This document shows positions 54,511 to 64,000 of a stretch of DNA of 64,000 nt, piece by piece; position 1 is the first letter of the stretch; every line of letters starts with the position of its first letter. The position numbers were made by a program, and so were the translations under genes. The notes beneath the pieces are model-generated. The model made no database searches. It was not told where the DNA came from and saw only the letters and a program-made list of their open reading frames with translations. This DNA comes from Kingdonia uniflora (taxonomy: Eukaryota > Streptophyta > Magnoliopsida > Ranunculales > Circaeasteraceae): NCBI GenBank assembly GCA_014058105.1, contig JACGCM010000006.1:372001-436000 (forward strand). Direction: 5' to 3'.

Positions 54511-54695
54511 TAATAATGACTTGATTCGAGTCAAGTTAATAGTCTCACATCGAATAAAAATCCTTTCCATGTGGTGATATATAAGTTGGGACGTAATACT
54601 TCAGTACAACGAGGCCTTTTAGGATAAAATACCACATCGATGTCAAATAGTGTTTAAGTGGGGATAATATCATTGTGAAGTTGGCATTGTGGTGG
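54506..54695 (+). repeat. TRIM-like LTR fragment, cut by copy D
   Basis: AGTCTCACATCGAAT, GAGGCCTTTTAGGATAAAA and AAGTGGGGATAATATC match the order of blocks in the TRIM LTRs at 18822-19621 (AGTCCCACATCGCTT, GAGGCCTTTTCTTAGGAA, AAGTGGGGACAATATC). The expected end (GGTCGTGACA) is missing where copy D begins at 54696. Confidence 0.6.
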
Positions 54696-55180
54696 TGTAG
54701 TAGCATATTCCCTAGATTGGACAAGAGTAAGCCAGCATGGTGTCATCAAAGACAGTCCATTATAGTCAAAGAAAACTAAGCATTCTAGAAGATTCCATAA
54801 GTCCTCGACCTACCAAAAGTAGCCATTGAGCCTGGTCAAGAAAGAGCAGTTAGAGATATGCAAAGTTTGCCCACTCCCCCTAGAATAGGAGACTTTTTCT
54901 ATATTTTTGTAAACTGCCTGTATATACTATAAATACAGGCAGAGAATAAAATATACATATCCACAATTTGATCACCTCTACATCCTTACCCAACTATAAC
55001 CCAAAAACTTGTAATAACTAGCATCATACTAGATTTTATCTCAAAATCCTCCTCGAGGTCATGGTTTTACTCAGCTTTTACTGAATTTTCTACGTAAAAT
55101 ATTGTTTGTTAAGCCTTTATTATATTTTCCTTACATATAGTATTGGCAAAGATTTTCCTTTGAGAAAACACACCACTACA
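54696..55180 (+). repeat. Copy D: 5' LTR (485 bp)
   Basis: TGTAGTAGCATATTCCC start and CACCACTACA end. Sense TATA box TATAAATAC at 54928-54936. Aligns with 19818-20298. Confidence 0.9.
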
Positions 55181-55200
55181 ATTGGCGTCGTCTATAGGAA
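55181..55200 (+). promoter_or_regulatory. Copy D: primer-binding site region
   Basis: ATTGGCGTCGTCTATAGG directly after the LTR. Compare ATTAGCACCGTCTGTGGG in copy C. Starts with TGG as a tRNA-complementary site should. Confidence 0.6.
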
Positions 55201-55239
55201 ATACCACACTTTTTTTTACCCCTACTGATCTAAAAATAC

Positions 55240-56475
55240 CTTAAAAAAGGATGAATATGAATCTCCGAAGTCAACCCAGCACAGTAAGAGATCATTAAGT
55301 CAATCCAGTAGTAGGAGTAGTCGACTTACACGGGGCAGTAATTGTGCTTCAAAAACAAATGGCGGCAGAAAAAGCCCAAATAATCGATGATCAGCGTATC
55401 CACGCTGAAACTCTTCAAGTAGAGAGGGGTGAACGAAGAAAAACCCTGGATAATCATAGTCAAACTCATAAAAAAGAAATGGAGAGATTGAGAAGGACAC
55501 AGGATCGACTCATTGTTTGACAAGTGTCACCCCCACGGACCTGAAGTGATCATTGGTCGAGAGCCATCCAAAGGGATGATCAACCCAGAGAAGAAAGGCT
55601 AGGAACTTCTCGATCAAGGTCAAGAAATATGGATAGGGTTTCTCGACACTTTAGCCTAAAATCGTTTGCATCGACAACTCAAGGAAGTCGACGCACGTGA
55701 CATCGAACTCCTCCATAAGAAAGAAGACCAATCTGGGATCAATTGGGACCAGAAAGTTAGAGAAATTTTGATCAGCAAGTTGTTGCAGTACCAATCCATC
55801 TCCATCAGTTCATAACATTGGACGACCTAAACATTAGAATCCAGGTCTTAAATTCTGATATCCCAGGCAGAAGATCTGCCCTCGATAGGATCGATACAAG
55901 CCCTATCTCCCCCCATCTTGAACTTATGCCCATCCCAGAAAATTTTTATATGCCCAAGTTTATTCAGTATACAAGCCTGATTGATCCGCTAACCCACGTC
56001 CGATACTTCAAAGCCGCAGTTGGATTATATTCCAAGCTAGACCACATGCAGTATAGGTTATTTACCATGAGCCTCAAAGAAGAACCTCTTCGATGGTTTC
56101 ATACCATCCAAGAAGCCTCAATTACCACGTTCAAACAGTTACAATAACTGTTCGAAGCAAATTATATATGCTCATGCGAAAGAGCGAGAGATCACAGTCA
56201 ATTCTTTATTCTTCTTCGAGTAGGGTATGAAAGAGACACTGACTAGTTCTTACAAACGCTTCTTACAAGAAACAAGGAAAATAGGGAAATCAGACCATAA
56301 AATTGTCGTTCCAGCATTTACCTCTGCCTTACACATCGACTCTAAAGTTCAAGAAGAACTTACTCTTCACAAACCAAGAGCAATTACTAAGATGATTGAC
56401 ATAGTTAATAACTACATCGAAATGGAACGGTCGAAGAAAGATAAGATGAAAAACTCTTCTGCCATCCACTCTTGA
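55240..56475 (+). pseudogene. Copy D: gag
   Basis: The clearest parts are 55818-56147 (DDLNIRIQVLNSDIPGRRSA, MPIPENFYMPKFIQYTSLID, HVRYFKAAVGLYSKLDHMQY, EEPLRWFHTIQEASITTFKQ) and 56227-56475 (MKETLTSSYKRFLQETRKIG, HKPRAITKMIDIVNNYIEME). They align with copy C 38802-37724. The N-terminal third is broken by stops, and a frameshift lies near 56145-56170. No zinc knuckle seen. Confidence 0.87.
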
Positions 56476-56944
56476 GAAACAAATTCGACTACCGCTCAAA
56501 GATTGGTGACAGCGGAAGTACCTAAATAGTACGACAGGAACCCTGATAATAGCAGAAGAAGGGACGGTAGACCCGACAGACCAGTCTTTGTTCTGCCACC
56601 AATGACAGCCACTGTCTTTGCTATCTTACCAACGATAAAGGGGGATACGTGCTATCAAGCACTGCCAACCATTCCTGACATCCCCACCAAGCCTCTATGT
56701 TAGTATCACAATGTACATAGCCATGAAACTGACAATTGTTACTCTCTCATTTGATTTTTTCATCACATCCTATTAGCTGGAAGGCTTCACAATTATGTTA
56801 TCGACATCCAGAAGTTTCTCGAAGATGAAGCAAAAACTAAAGATGTTGAGCAAAATCTAGACCCGAGACAGGCTCGCCACTTGTACATGATTGAGATTGA
56901 GAAAGGAAAGAAAAGAAATCTGCAAAATTTCTCCCCACTTCGAA

Positions 56945-57454
56945 CAAATTGAAGCGTCCTTACCATATCACCTTCGAAGACTTTGATACCTCCCATGTAA
57001 AGTATCCTCATGATGATCTTCTCGTCATTATCTTCAAAATCGGGCAAGACTACCTACATACACTTCTCATCGATTCAGGGAGTGTAACAGATGTACTATT
57101 CCGTAGGCAATCGAGATCCTGGGACTCACCACTTCTGTGAAAGCTTTAACAACAACGATAAACGGATTCAATGGATCAAAGGAATCATCCACAGGAGAAA
57201 TTACTTTGCCAGTTCAGGCTGGGTCAGAAACTATATTCGTCAAATTCCTAGTGATCGATGCTGAGTCCAAATATTTAAAATTTTTGGGACGAAGCTGGTT
57301 TCACTCAATCAGAGTTGTGCCCTGTACTTATCATTTAGCTTTGCGTTTCCCAACAGATCACGGAGTCTACGAAATCAAAGGTAGTCAAGCAGTTGCACGT
57401 ATGTGTGAAAATACAACCACCAGTCTTTACACAGTAAAACTCCTTAAAGCATAG
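56945..57454 (+). pseudogene. Copy D: aspartic protease region
   Basis: HITFEDFDTSHVKYPHDDLL, QDYLHTLLIDSGSVTDVLF (active-site LIDSGS at about 57066-57083), a frameshift, then MKALTTTINGFNGSKESSTG, EITLPVQAGSETIFVKFLVI, LGRSWFHSIRVVPCTYHLAL and DHGVYEIKGSQAVARMC. The DSG catalytic motif is intact here, unlike in copy C. The frame break sits near 57137. Confidence 0.87.
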
Positions 57455-57574
57455 CAACTATAGAAGGAAATACCACCCACTTTTGAGCAGCATGACACCA
57501 AAGTGGTTGAATCCATATAGCTCGATGGTCTTGAACATCACACCTTCATCGGTTTCAAATTATCAACCGATGAA

Positions 57575-57978
57575 AAATAAGCCATGATCCAACGCTTTTA
57601 AAAGAACATCGACATTTTTGCTTGGACTTTCCAAGAAATGCCAGGCATCGATCCCTCCATCGTGTGCCACAAGTTGAAGCTCTTTCCAGACAGCAAAGCC
57701 GTCATTCAAAAATGTTGGAACCTCGCTCCTCGCCTCTGAGATACCGTAAAGGATCAAATCGATAAACTCTTTCGTGTAGGATTTATTCGAGAAACCAAAT
57801 ATCCGAAATGAGTTTCTAATATTGTGGCAGTCCCGAAGAAAAATGGGAAGATCAGAGTTTGTGAAGACTTCACGGAACTTAACAAATTCACTCCAGAAGA
57901 TAGTTTTCCATTGCCGTTAATTCCACAATTTCTTGACTCCGTTGCAGGGTACAAACTTCTATCCATGATGGATGTAGC
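57575..57978 (+). pseudogene. Copy D: reverse transcriptase, 5' part
   Basis: Frames reading IDIFAWTFQEMPGIDPSIVC, RVGFIRETKYP, NIVAVPKKNGKIRVCEDFTE and SVAGYKLLSMMDVA. Interrupted after ATGGATGTAGC by the insertion of the element at 57979-61973. Several stops occur, and the substitution CVDF to CEDF replaces a conserved Val. Confidence 0.88.
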
Positions 57979-58449
57979 TGTAGTCCCATGATTCCTCTCA
58001 GGGATAACAATACGTAATCGTTAGATTTGGGCTTGATTCCTTTCACCGGAGGAGGGTACTTCTCGACTCTCTCCGGGTTTCTTCTTCCTCTTCTTCATAG
58101 GCTATCCAGATTTCTTTGATCGAGGAGGCTGTTCTTCAGAAAATGGCCTCCCCCTTAAGTTACATTTTCTCTATATTTATAGGGAGGGTTTGACCTAATA
58201 GTACTTCTGCTCATGTGTCTTTGGGGTCGCTGGACTAGTACACGCCCGAGACATGCTCATCGATAGTAGGGAGCTCGTACAATGACCTAAATGGTTGTTG
58301 CTAGCTGGAGTGAGAAGTTGTCCAGCGATCTTTTACCTCATGGCTAGCGGGAACGTGCTCTTACCACTCTAGCTGGAGTACTCCTAGTTTTGGCAGGGAG
58401 GCCGTTCAGTGACCTTCCACCTCGTGGCTAGCGAGAGCGTGCTCCTACA
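57979..58449 (-). repeat. Element F 3' LTR
   Basis: TGTAGGAGCACGCTC start on the minus strand. Promoter box CCTATAAATATAG (about 58171-58183, minus). Near its start the motif GCTCTCGCTAGCCACGAGG recurs about 70 bp on, as an internal repeat. Confidence 0.9.
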
Positions 58450-58468
58450 ATCGCCCCCCTCAACTCTT
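58450..58468 (-). promoter_or_regulatory. Element F polypurine tract
   Basis: Minus strand AGTTGAGGGGGGCGAT directly before the 3' LTR. Confidence 0.8.
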
Positions 58469-59330
58469 GCTCGTGGCGAGGATGAGCTGAGTTACCCTAA
58501 AAGTTCACTGGGCAAAAAAAAATGAGCGTGACTTAGTTTTATCAATTTATTGGGCAACAAACATGGGCCTCTTCGTGACCGGGCTCTGTTATAGCATGTG
58601 AGTGTGGGTCTCGGTGGGCGGTCAAAACGTCAGCTAACAGGCATATTTTGCTTATAATATGTGAGGGCCATAATCGCTATTATTGTATTTGGGGCTTGAA
58701 ACATCTCACCGGAGGAGGGCACCACTCGATTCTTTCTGGGTCTGGCTCGTCATGCGCACATGCTCGTCTAGCTAGGCAGTTCGTAGTTATGCTCGTTGGG
58801 GTCGTGCATAATATTTAATGTTTATATTGAGTACATGGCATCAACTAATGTTGTTATGAACATTTAGAGGATCATTTTTTACATCCAATCTTTATATACA
58901 ATTTGTTATTAAATGAAAAATACCTTAAATTTGTATTTCATTTTTACGTAAAAAATTACTTAAATAACTTAGGCAATCAATACTTACACATCCTTACGGA
59001 GTGTGTTCTCATGGGACTACTCTTTGTGACAGCTCGTATCTTTTCCATATAATTATTGACTTGGCACGGTCCACCCTAGCGATATCTACTATGCTGTGGG
59101 CCGACAAAAGTGGACAATTCATCCCTGCCCAAGGAAATGCAACACTTCGATTAAACTTTTTTACGTTAAATCATTTTCCAACCAGCTATTTTTTAGTAGT
59201 TCTCGTTAGACATTTTAACGACCATATGAGAAAGTACTTGGGAACATTTTGGAGCTCCACAAAATTTTAAGAGTCCTCGTTGGACAAGATAATGTTGGTC
59301 ATACCTATTGGATGGTTTATGCACCAAAAC
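58469..59330. other. Element F interior, unique part
   Basis: About 0.86 kb with no recognised coding. A + strand open stretch at 59001-59270 (90 codons) has no recognisable domain and runs against the element's orientation. Confidence 0.55.
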
Positions 59331-59334
59331 CTGA

Positions 59335-60535
59335 CTTCCGTACTTTGCGAGGACGACCTACTTCAAGGATGCCCGTCTTTCGTACTTAGCGAGGATGGCC
59401 TACTTTAAGGACGTCCCCAGTCTTACGTACTTTATGAGGACGACCTACTTCAAGGATGCCCCCAGTTATGTAGTTTCATTTTTACGTTAAAAAAAATCAA
59501 CTTTCATAATTTGTGAGGACGACCTACTTCAAAGACGCCTCGTCTTACGTACTTTACAAGGACGGCCTACTTCAGGGTGCCCCCAGTTAGGTAATTTCAT
59601 TTTTACGTCAAAAAATGACTTATGTATTTTGCGAGGATGACCTACTTCAAGGATTCCCCGTCTTGCATACTCTGCGAGGACGACCTACTTCAAGGATGCC
59701 CCCAGTTAGGTAATTTTATTTTTACGTTAAAAAATGACTTTCACATTTTGCGTGGACGACCTACTTCAAGGATACCTCATCAAACGTACTTTACGAGGAC
59801 AACCTACTTCAAGGATGCCCCCAGTTATGTAATTTTGTTTTTGCGTCAAAAAAAGACTTTCGTATTTTGCGAGGACGACCTACTTCAAGGACTCCCTGTC
59901 TTACGTACTTTACGAAGACAGCCTACTTCAAGGACGCCCCCAGTTATGTAATTTCATTTCTACGTCAAAAAATGATTTTTGTATTTTGCGAGGACGACCT
60001 ACTTCAAGGACTCCCCGTCTTACATACTTTGCGAGGACGGCCTACTTCAAGGACTCCTCATCTTACATACTTTACGAGGATGGCCTACTTCAAGGATGCC
60101 CCAAGTTATGTAATTTTGTTTTTGCGTCAAAAAACGACTTTCATATTTTGCGAGTACGACCTACTTCAACGATGCCATCTTTCATACATTGCGAGGACGA
60201 CCTACTTTAAGGACGCCCCGTTTTTCATACTTTGCGAGTACGACCTACTTCAAGGATGCCCCCAGTTAGGTAATTTCGTTTTTATGCTAAAAAACGACTT
60301 TCATATTTTTCAAGGGCGGCTTACTTCAAGGACACCTCGTCTTACGTACTTTACGAGGACGACCTACTTCAAGGACGCCCCCAGTTATGTAATTTCGTTT
60401 TTTCGTCCAAGATAACTTTCGTATTTTGCGAGGACAACCTACTTCAAGGACGCCCCGTCTTTCATACTTTGCGAGGATGGCCTACTTCAAGGACGCCCCG
60501 TCTTTCATCTTTCATACTTTGAGCAAGGTCTCATC
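59335..60535 (+). repeat. Element F array 1: higher-order tandem repeat of about 117 bp
   Basis: The block GCGAGGACGACCTACTTCAA recurs more than 20 times. Spacing alternates between about 43 and 74 bp, making a unit of about 117 bp. The longer spacer carries CCCCCAGTTATGTAATTTC and ACGTCAAAAAATGACTTT. About ten higher-order units. Because 117 is divisible by three, long meaningless open frames run through it. Confidence 0.88.
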
Positions 60536-61105
60536 GTAAGAACAAGGGCTTATATGAGTGTAAGGGGCACGATTCAGAGTAAGGGCTCATATGAGAGTAA
60601 GAGGCTCGATTGAAAGTATGGGTTCAATATATGAGCAAGGGATCATATGAAAGTAAGGGGCTCGATAGAGAGAAAGGGATCGCTACATGAGCAAGGGCTC
60701 GTTACATAGGCAAGGGCTCGTTACATGAGTAAGAGCTCATATGAGAGCAAGGGTTCATTAAATGAGCAAGGGCCCATATGAGAGCAAGGGGCTCGATAGA
60801 GAGTAATGGCTTGTTACATGAGCAAGGGTTCATATGTGAACAAGGGATCGTTACATGAATAAGATTTCATATGAGATCAAGGGCCCAATAGAGAGCAATG
60901 GCTCGTTACTTGAGCAAGGGCTCATTACATGAGGGCTCGTTACATGTGCAAGAGCTTATATGAGAGCGAGGGCTCGTTACATGAGCAAGGGCTCATATGT
61001 GAGTAAGGGCTCGTTACATGAACAAGAGCTCATATAAGGGCAAGGGCTCCTTACATGAGCAAGGGCTCATATGTGAGCAAGGGCTCATATGAGAGTAAGG
61101 GCTCG
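60536..61105 (+). repeat. Element F array 2: short GAGCAAGGGCTCGTTACAT repeats
   Basis: About 28 copies of a 19-22 bp motif alternating GGGCTCGTTACATGAGCAA and GGGCTCATATGAGAGCAA types. ATATGAG and GCTCATAT make many small palindromes (CTCATATGAG). Confidence 0.85.
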
Positions 61106-61160
61106 TTACCTTGTCTTTGTGGTGGTCTTCCGAGAGAGGGTAACCTACATCTCTACCGTA

Positions 61161-61440
61161 ACCTTCTCTTAGTGGTGGTCTCAGGGAAAGTGCAACTCTC
61201 AGCTTCGCCATAACCTGCTCCTAGCAGTTATCGCCGGTGAGAGGGCAACCCTCATCTCTACCTTAACCTACTCTTAGTGGTGGTCTCAGGGAAAGTATTA
61301 CTCTCAGTTCTGCCATAACCTGCTCCTAGCGGTCATCTTTGGTGAGAGGGTAACCCTCATCTCTACCTTAACCTGCTCTCAGTGGTGGTTTCAGGGAAAG
61401 TATAGCTCTCAGGTCTGCCATAACCTGCTCCTAGTGTTGG
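61161..61440 (+). repeat. Element F array 3: 105-bp repeat, about 2.7 copies
   Basis: Units start at 61161, 61266 and 61371 with ACCTxCTCTxAGTGGTGGT and contain CAGGGAAAGTxxxxCTCTCAG. Spacing is exactly 105 bp. Confidence 0.85.
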
Positions 61441-61482
61441 TCTTATTAGAGATCATTGCTGCTTGTAGAGGTCGTTTAGTCA

Positions 61483-61503
61483 GGGAACGCAGACGGTACC
61501 AAT
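61483..61503 (-). promoter_or_regulatory. Element F primer-binding site region
   Basis: Minus strand ATTGGTACCGTCTGCG directly after the 5' LTR. It resembles the sites of the Tat copies (ATTGGCGTCGTCTATAGG, ATTAGCACCGTCTGTGGG), not the tRNA-Met sites of the other elements here. Confidence 0.6.
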
Positions 61504-61973
61504 TGCAGTCCCATGATTCTTCTCAGGGACAACAATACGTAATCGTTAGATTTGGGCATAATACGTCTCACCAGAGGAAAGCACCACTCGACTCTCTCCG
61601 GGACTCTTCTTCCTCATCTTCTTAGGCTATCCAGATTTCTTTGATCGAGGAGGCTATTCTCCAGAAAAGGCCTCCCTCTTAAGTTACCTTTTCCTTCTAT
61701 TTATAGGGAGGGTTTGACCTAATAGTGCTCCTGCTCACGTGTCTTTGGGGTTGCTGGGCGAGTACCCGCCCAAGACGTGCTCATCGCTAGTAGGGAGCTC
61801 GTATGATGACCTGAACAGTTGTTGCTTGCTGGAGTGGGAGGTTGTCCAGCGACCTTCTACCTCATGGCTAGTGGGAGCGTGCTCTTACCACTCTAGCTGG
61901 ATTGCTCCTTGTTTTGGTAGAGAGGCCGTTCAGTGACCTTCCACCTCATGGCTAGCGGGAGCGTGCTCCTACA
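61504..61973 (-). repeat. Element F 5' LTR
   Basis: Ends GGGACTGCA on the minus strand and carries the promoter box CTATAAATAG. Pairs with 57979-58449. Confidence 0.9.
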
Positions 61974-61978
61974 GCAGC

Positions 61979-62400
61979 CTCTGGCTACAATCAAGTTCCA
62001 CTTGCCGATGATGATCAGGAAAAAGCTGCCTTCATTACTGAATGTGGTCTTTACTGTTTTACAGTGATGTCATTTGGATTAAAAAATGCTGGAGCTACTT
62101 ACCAACTACTTGTAAGCCAAATGTTCAAAGATCATCTTGGCAAAATCATGGAAGTTTATATCGATGATATGATCTGAAAAAGCTTGAAGAGAAAAGACCA
62201 TCTAAACAACCTCCAAACCATCTTCGATATCATTCGCAAATACCAAATGAAACTCAGCCTCAAAAAATACCAATTCTGTGTCGCATCTGGCAAATTTCTG
62301 GGCCACCTTGTCAAAAAGAGAGGAATCAAAATCAATCTGGCACAAATCAAAGCACTTATGGTAATGCCATCTCCTCAAGCAAAAGGAGATGTGCAAAAAC
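61979..62400 (+). pseudogene. Copy D: reverse transcriptase, 3' part
   Basis: Continues the split domain: ASGYNQVPLADDDQEKAAFI, TECGLYCFTVMSFGLKNAGA, MEVYIDDMI (box at about 62157-62173) and a stop. Then KRKDHLNNLQTIFDIIRKYQ, CVASGKFLGHLVKKRGIKIN and LAQIKALMVMPSPQAKGDVQ. YIDD is intact and the thumb that copy C lacks is present. Confidence 0.9.
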
Positions 62401-62980
62401 TCGCAGGCAAAATTACCGTTCTTCAAAGATTTATCTCCAAGTCATCTGATCGATGCAAACTTCTTTACCTCCTTCTTCGTGGCAATCCCACTATAGTTAC
62501 AACAAAACAACAAAAGGAGGTCCTTTGGACTCCTGACTGTGAGTTTGCCTCCAACATCTTAAACGATACTTGGGGCATCCTTCTATTATGAGTACTCGAG
62601 TTAATGGCGAAACATTAACAATGTACCTATCCACAACTGAAGACAACATCAGCTCTGTCCTTATTCGAGAAGATGCAGGCATAGAAAAACATTAGCAATT
62701 GCTCGGCTTGCTTTACAGCTTTAAAAAACTTCATCCATACTTCCAAGCTCAGCCAATCAAGGTCATTACTAAATACCCCCTCAAACCGGTACTCTTCAAA
62801 AAAGAGAAATCTCGAAGGGTTTAAGAATGGTCTATTTTCCTTGGCGAATATGGCATCTCCTTCGAAGCACAAATTTCAATAAAGGGGCAAGTAGTTGATG
62901 ACTTTTTTGCAGATTTTCCAGTCGAAGATCCAGATTGGGAAGAACTCGAAGATATCTTTACTGATGATTCCATCGCAGAA
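62401..62980 (+). pseudogene. Copy D: RT-linked RNase H
   Basis: AGKITVLQRFISKSSDRCKL, TPDCEFASNI with a frame break, then GETLTMYLSTTEDNISSVLI, REDAG, a stop, and FLGEYGISFEAQISIKGQVV. Several frames are needed, so it is inactive. Same order as copies A and C. Confidence 0.82.
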
Positions 62981-63420
62981 TCTGGTGCATGGTCCAAGAG
63001 CACTGGATGACGACTCTTTACAGATGGATCAGCTGGAATAAAGGGATCTGGAATTGGCATCGTCTTTGTTACACATTCCAACCATCGCATCGAGAAAGCC
63101 ATTAAACTTAGCTTCTACACTACAAATAATGAAGCTGAGTACGAAGCCATCCTCCACGGACTCGATCTTGCAATCACACTTGGCGCAGAAGACATATCAG
63201 TTGCGTTGATTCTTTGCTCGCTGCCAATCACTACAACAAGACGTTCCATACAACGGGTAAAATGGTTGATTATACAGCCCTTATCCAAGAATAAATGAAA
63301 AATTTCAAGTAGTTATAAATCTCTTATTTACCTCGACAAGAAAATTGCCATACTGACGCATTAGCTTACATCGCCGCCATTCTCGGAGATTGTGAAAAAA
63401 GATCATTAGACATCGAGATC
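62981..63420 (+). pseudogene. Copy D: second (archaeal-like) RNase H, best-preserved copy
   Basis: RLFTDGSAGIKGSGIGIVFV, HRIEKAIKLSFYTTNNEAEY and EAILHGLDLAITLGAEDISV give the first Asp and the Glu. A frame break follows, then YLPRQENCHTDALAYIAAI with the last Asp. This is the clearest example in the window of the extra RNase H of Tat elements. Confidence 0.87.
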
Positions 63421-63539
63421 ATCGTCCATTCCAGCCTCGATATACAATCAACACTATAGATCACCATTACCGAAGACACAGATTTTGAAGACTGGAGAAA
63501 ATAATTCTTCACATACCTCAACTCCAACATCCTCCCTAG

Positions 63540-64000
63540 CAACAAAGAAGAAGGCTGTTCATTATTGGCTAGGTGCCCTAGATTTACAGTACAAGATAAT
63601 ATCTTATATCATATAACAGAAGGAGGACCACTAATTGAGTGTATCTCACAAAAAAAAGCACAAATCAAGATTCGAGAACTTCATGAAAGTATCTGCGGTG
63701 CTCACGTTTTGGGTAGATCGCTAGCACAAAGAGCATTCATCCAAGGACTCTACTAGCCTAAAATGAAACAAGACTGCGAAGAATTCATATGGAAATGTTA
63801 TAAATGTCAAATCCATGCTCAGGACATCAAGATCCCTGCACTCGACTTTCACATTAGCAATGTTCTTTGGCCATTGAAACATTGGGGAATAGATATCATT
63901 AGACCTTTCCACCCAGCATCAGGGAATTGCAGATTCATTCTTGTAGCCACAGATTACTTCACAATGTGGGTCGAAGTAGTTTCTCTGTGTCATACAGACA
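63540..64000 (+). pseudogene. Copy D: integrase, N-terminal finger and start of core
   Basis: CPRFTVQDNILYHITEGGPL, then the finger: ELHESICGAHVLGRSLAQRA, a stop in GLY-PKMKQDCEEF, and WKCYKCQIHAQDIK, which gives the His-His-Cys-Cys pattern. The core opens with HWGIDIIRPFHPASGN, FILVATDYFTMWVEVVSLCH and is cut by the window end. The first catalytic Asp (GIDII) is present; TKW has become TMW. Confidence 0.85.

Larger units (their letters stand above)
57979..61973 (-). mobile_element. Non-autonomous LTR element F with a tandem-repeat interior (3995 bp)
   Basis: LTRs 57979-58449 and 61504-61973 (471 and 470 bp, TG...CA) flanked by GTAGC (57974-57978) and GCAGC (61974-61978), a TSD with one later change. 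Removing it rejoins the copy D RT (MMDAASGYNQV). The PPT and PBS orientation is minus. The interior of 3.05 kb holds a unique part and three arrays of tandem repeats, with no gag or pol motif. A tandem-repeat interior is unusual for a mobile LTR element. Confidence 0.9.
54696..64000 (+). mobile_element. Tat-lineage Ty3/gypsy retrotransposon, copy D (3' end outside window)
   Basis: A 5' LTR (54696-55180) is followed by a leader, gag, protease, and an RT split by the insertion at 57979-61973, then RNase H, second RNase H and the integrase start. Order and residues match copies A and C. It keeps the protease DSG and the RT YIDD, so the catalytic motifs are better preserved than in C, but stops and frameshifts still break every domain. 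The antisense ORF region would lie beyond the window. Confidence 0.92.

Noticed and set aside
59622..60415. Long + strand open frames (109 and 182 codons) with repeated CEDDLLQG/RGRPTSRTP peptides
   Set aside because: They lie in tandem array 1 of element F. The 117-bp unit is a multiple of three and lacks stops in that frame, so open length is a by-product of the repeat.
60536..61105. CRISPR-like array
   Set aside because: Units are 19-22 bp without unique spacers of constant length; it is a degenerate tandem repeat in a plant LTR element.

Overview
This 64-kb window looks like repeat-rich heterochromatin from an angiosperm, most likely a eudicot. The lineages support this: a Tekay/Del-type chromovirus, Tat-lineage Ty3/gypsy elements with two RNase H domains, a TRIM, a tRNA-derived SINE and a foldback MITE. 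There is no bacterial-style gene organisation and no convincing single-copy host gene. Almost every long open frame belongs to a decayed LTR retrotransposon. Ten insertions can be delimited exactly from target-site duplications (TSDs); most are 5 bp.

Layout: (1) 1-20298, Tat copy A (+ strand pol; its left end is outside the window). It is interrupted by a 10-kb Tekay element (4765-14750, TSD TCCAT) and by a three-LTR TRIM (18822-19621, TSD TAAAC). (2) Two small non-autonomous LTR elements, L1 (20461-22618, TSD TAATT) and L2 (23644-26205, TSD ATTTG). (3) 27483-39827, complete Tat copy C on the minus strand (TSD TGCGT), with a SINE inside its 5' LTR. (4) 42031-50073, a non-coding LTR element with three LTRs and two interiors (TSD AACAG). 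(5) 50079-54695, a mixed region with a MITE, a solo LTR, short inverted motifs, a Ty1/copia pol relic and a TRIM-like LTR. (6) 54696-64000, Tat copy D (+), split inside its reverse transcriptase by a 4-kb non-autonomous LTR element (57979-61973) whose interior is largely tandem repeats.

The most interesting signal lies in the Tat family. Copies A and C both carry, antisense to gag-pol and between pol and the 3' LTR, a set of open reading frames that face away from the LTR. Each of three antisense units (called aORF1, aORF2 and aORF3 here) has a TATA-like box upstream. aORF3 also has a probable untranslated leader exon and an intron of 716 or 730 bp, with the donor CAAG|GTTAGT shared by both copies. 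These parts match between two diverged copies at equivalent positions, so the retrotransposon appears to carry its own RNA polymerase II genes. Antisense extra ORFs are known in Tat/Retand/Grande-type elements; the promoters and the spliced leader proposed here are inferred from sequence only.

None of the autonomous elements looks functional. All gag-pol regions have stops and frameshifts, and copy C has also lost catalytic residues in protease and reverse transcriptase. All boundaries and similarities were read by eye.
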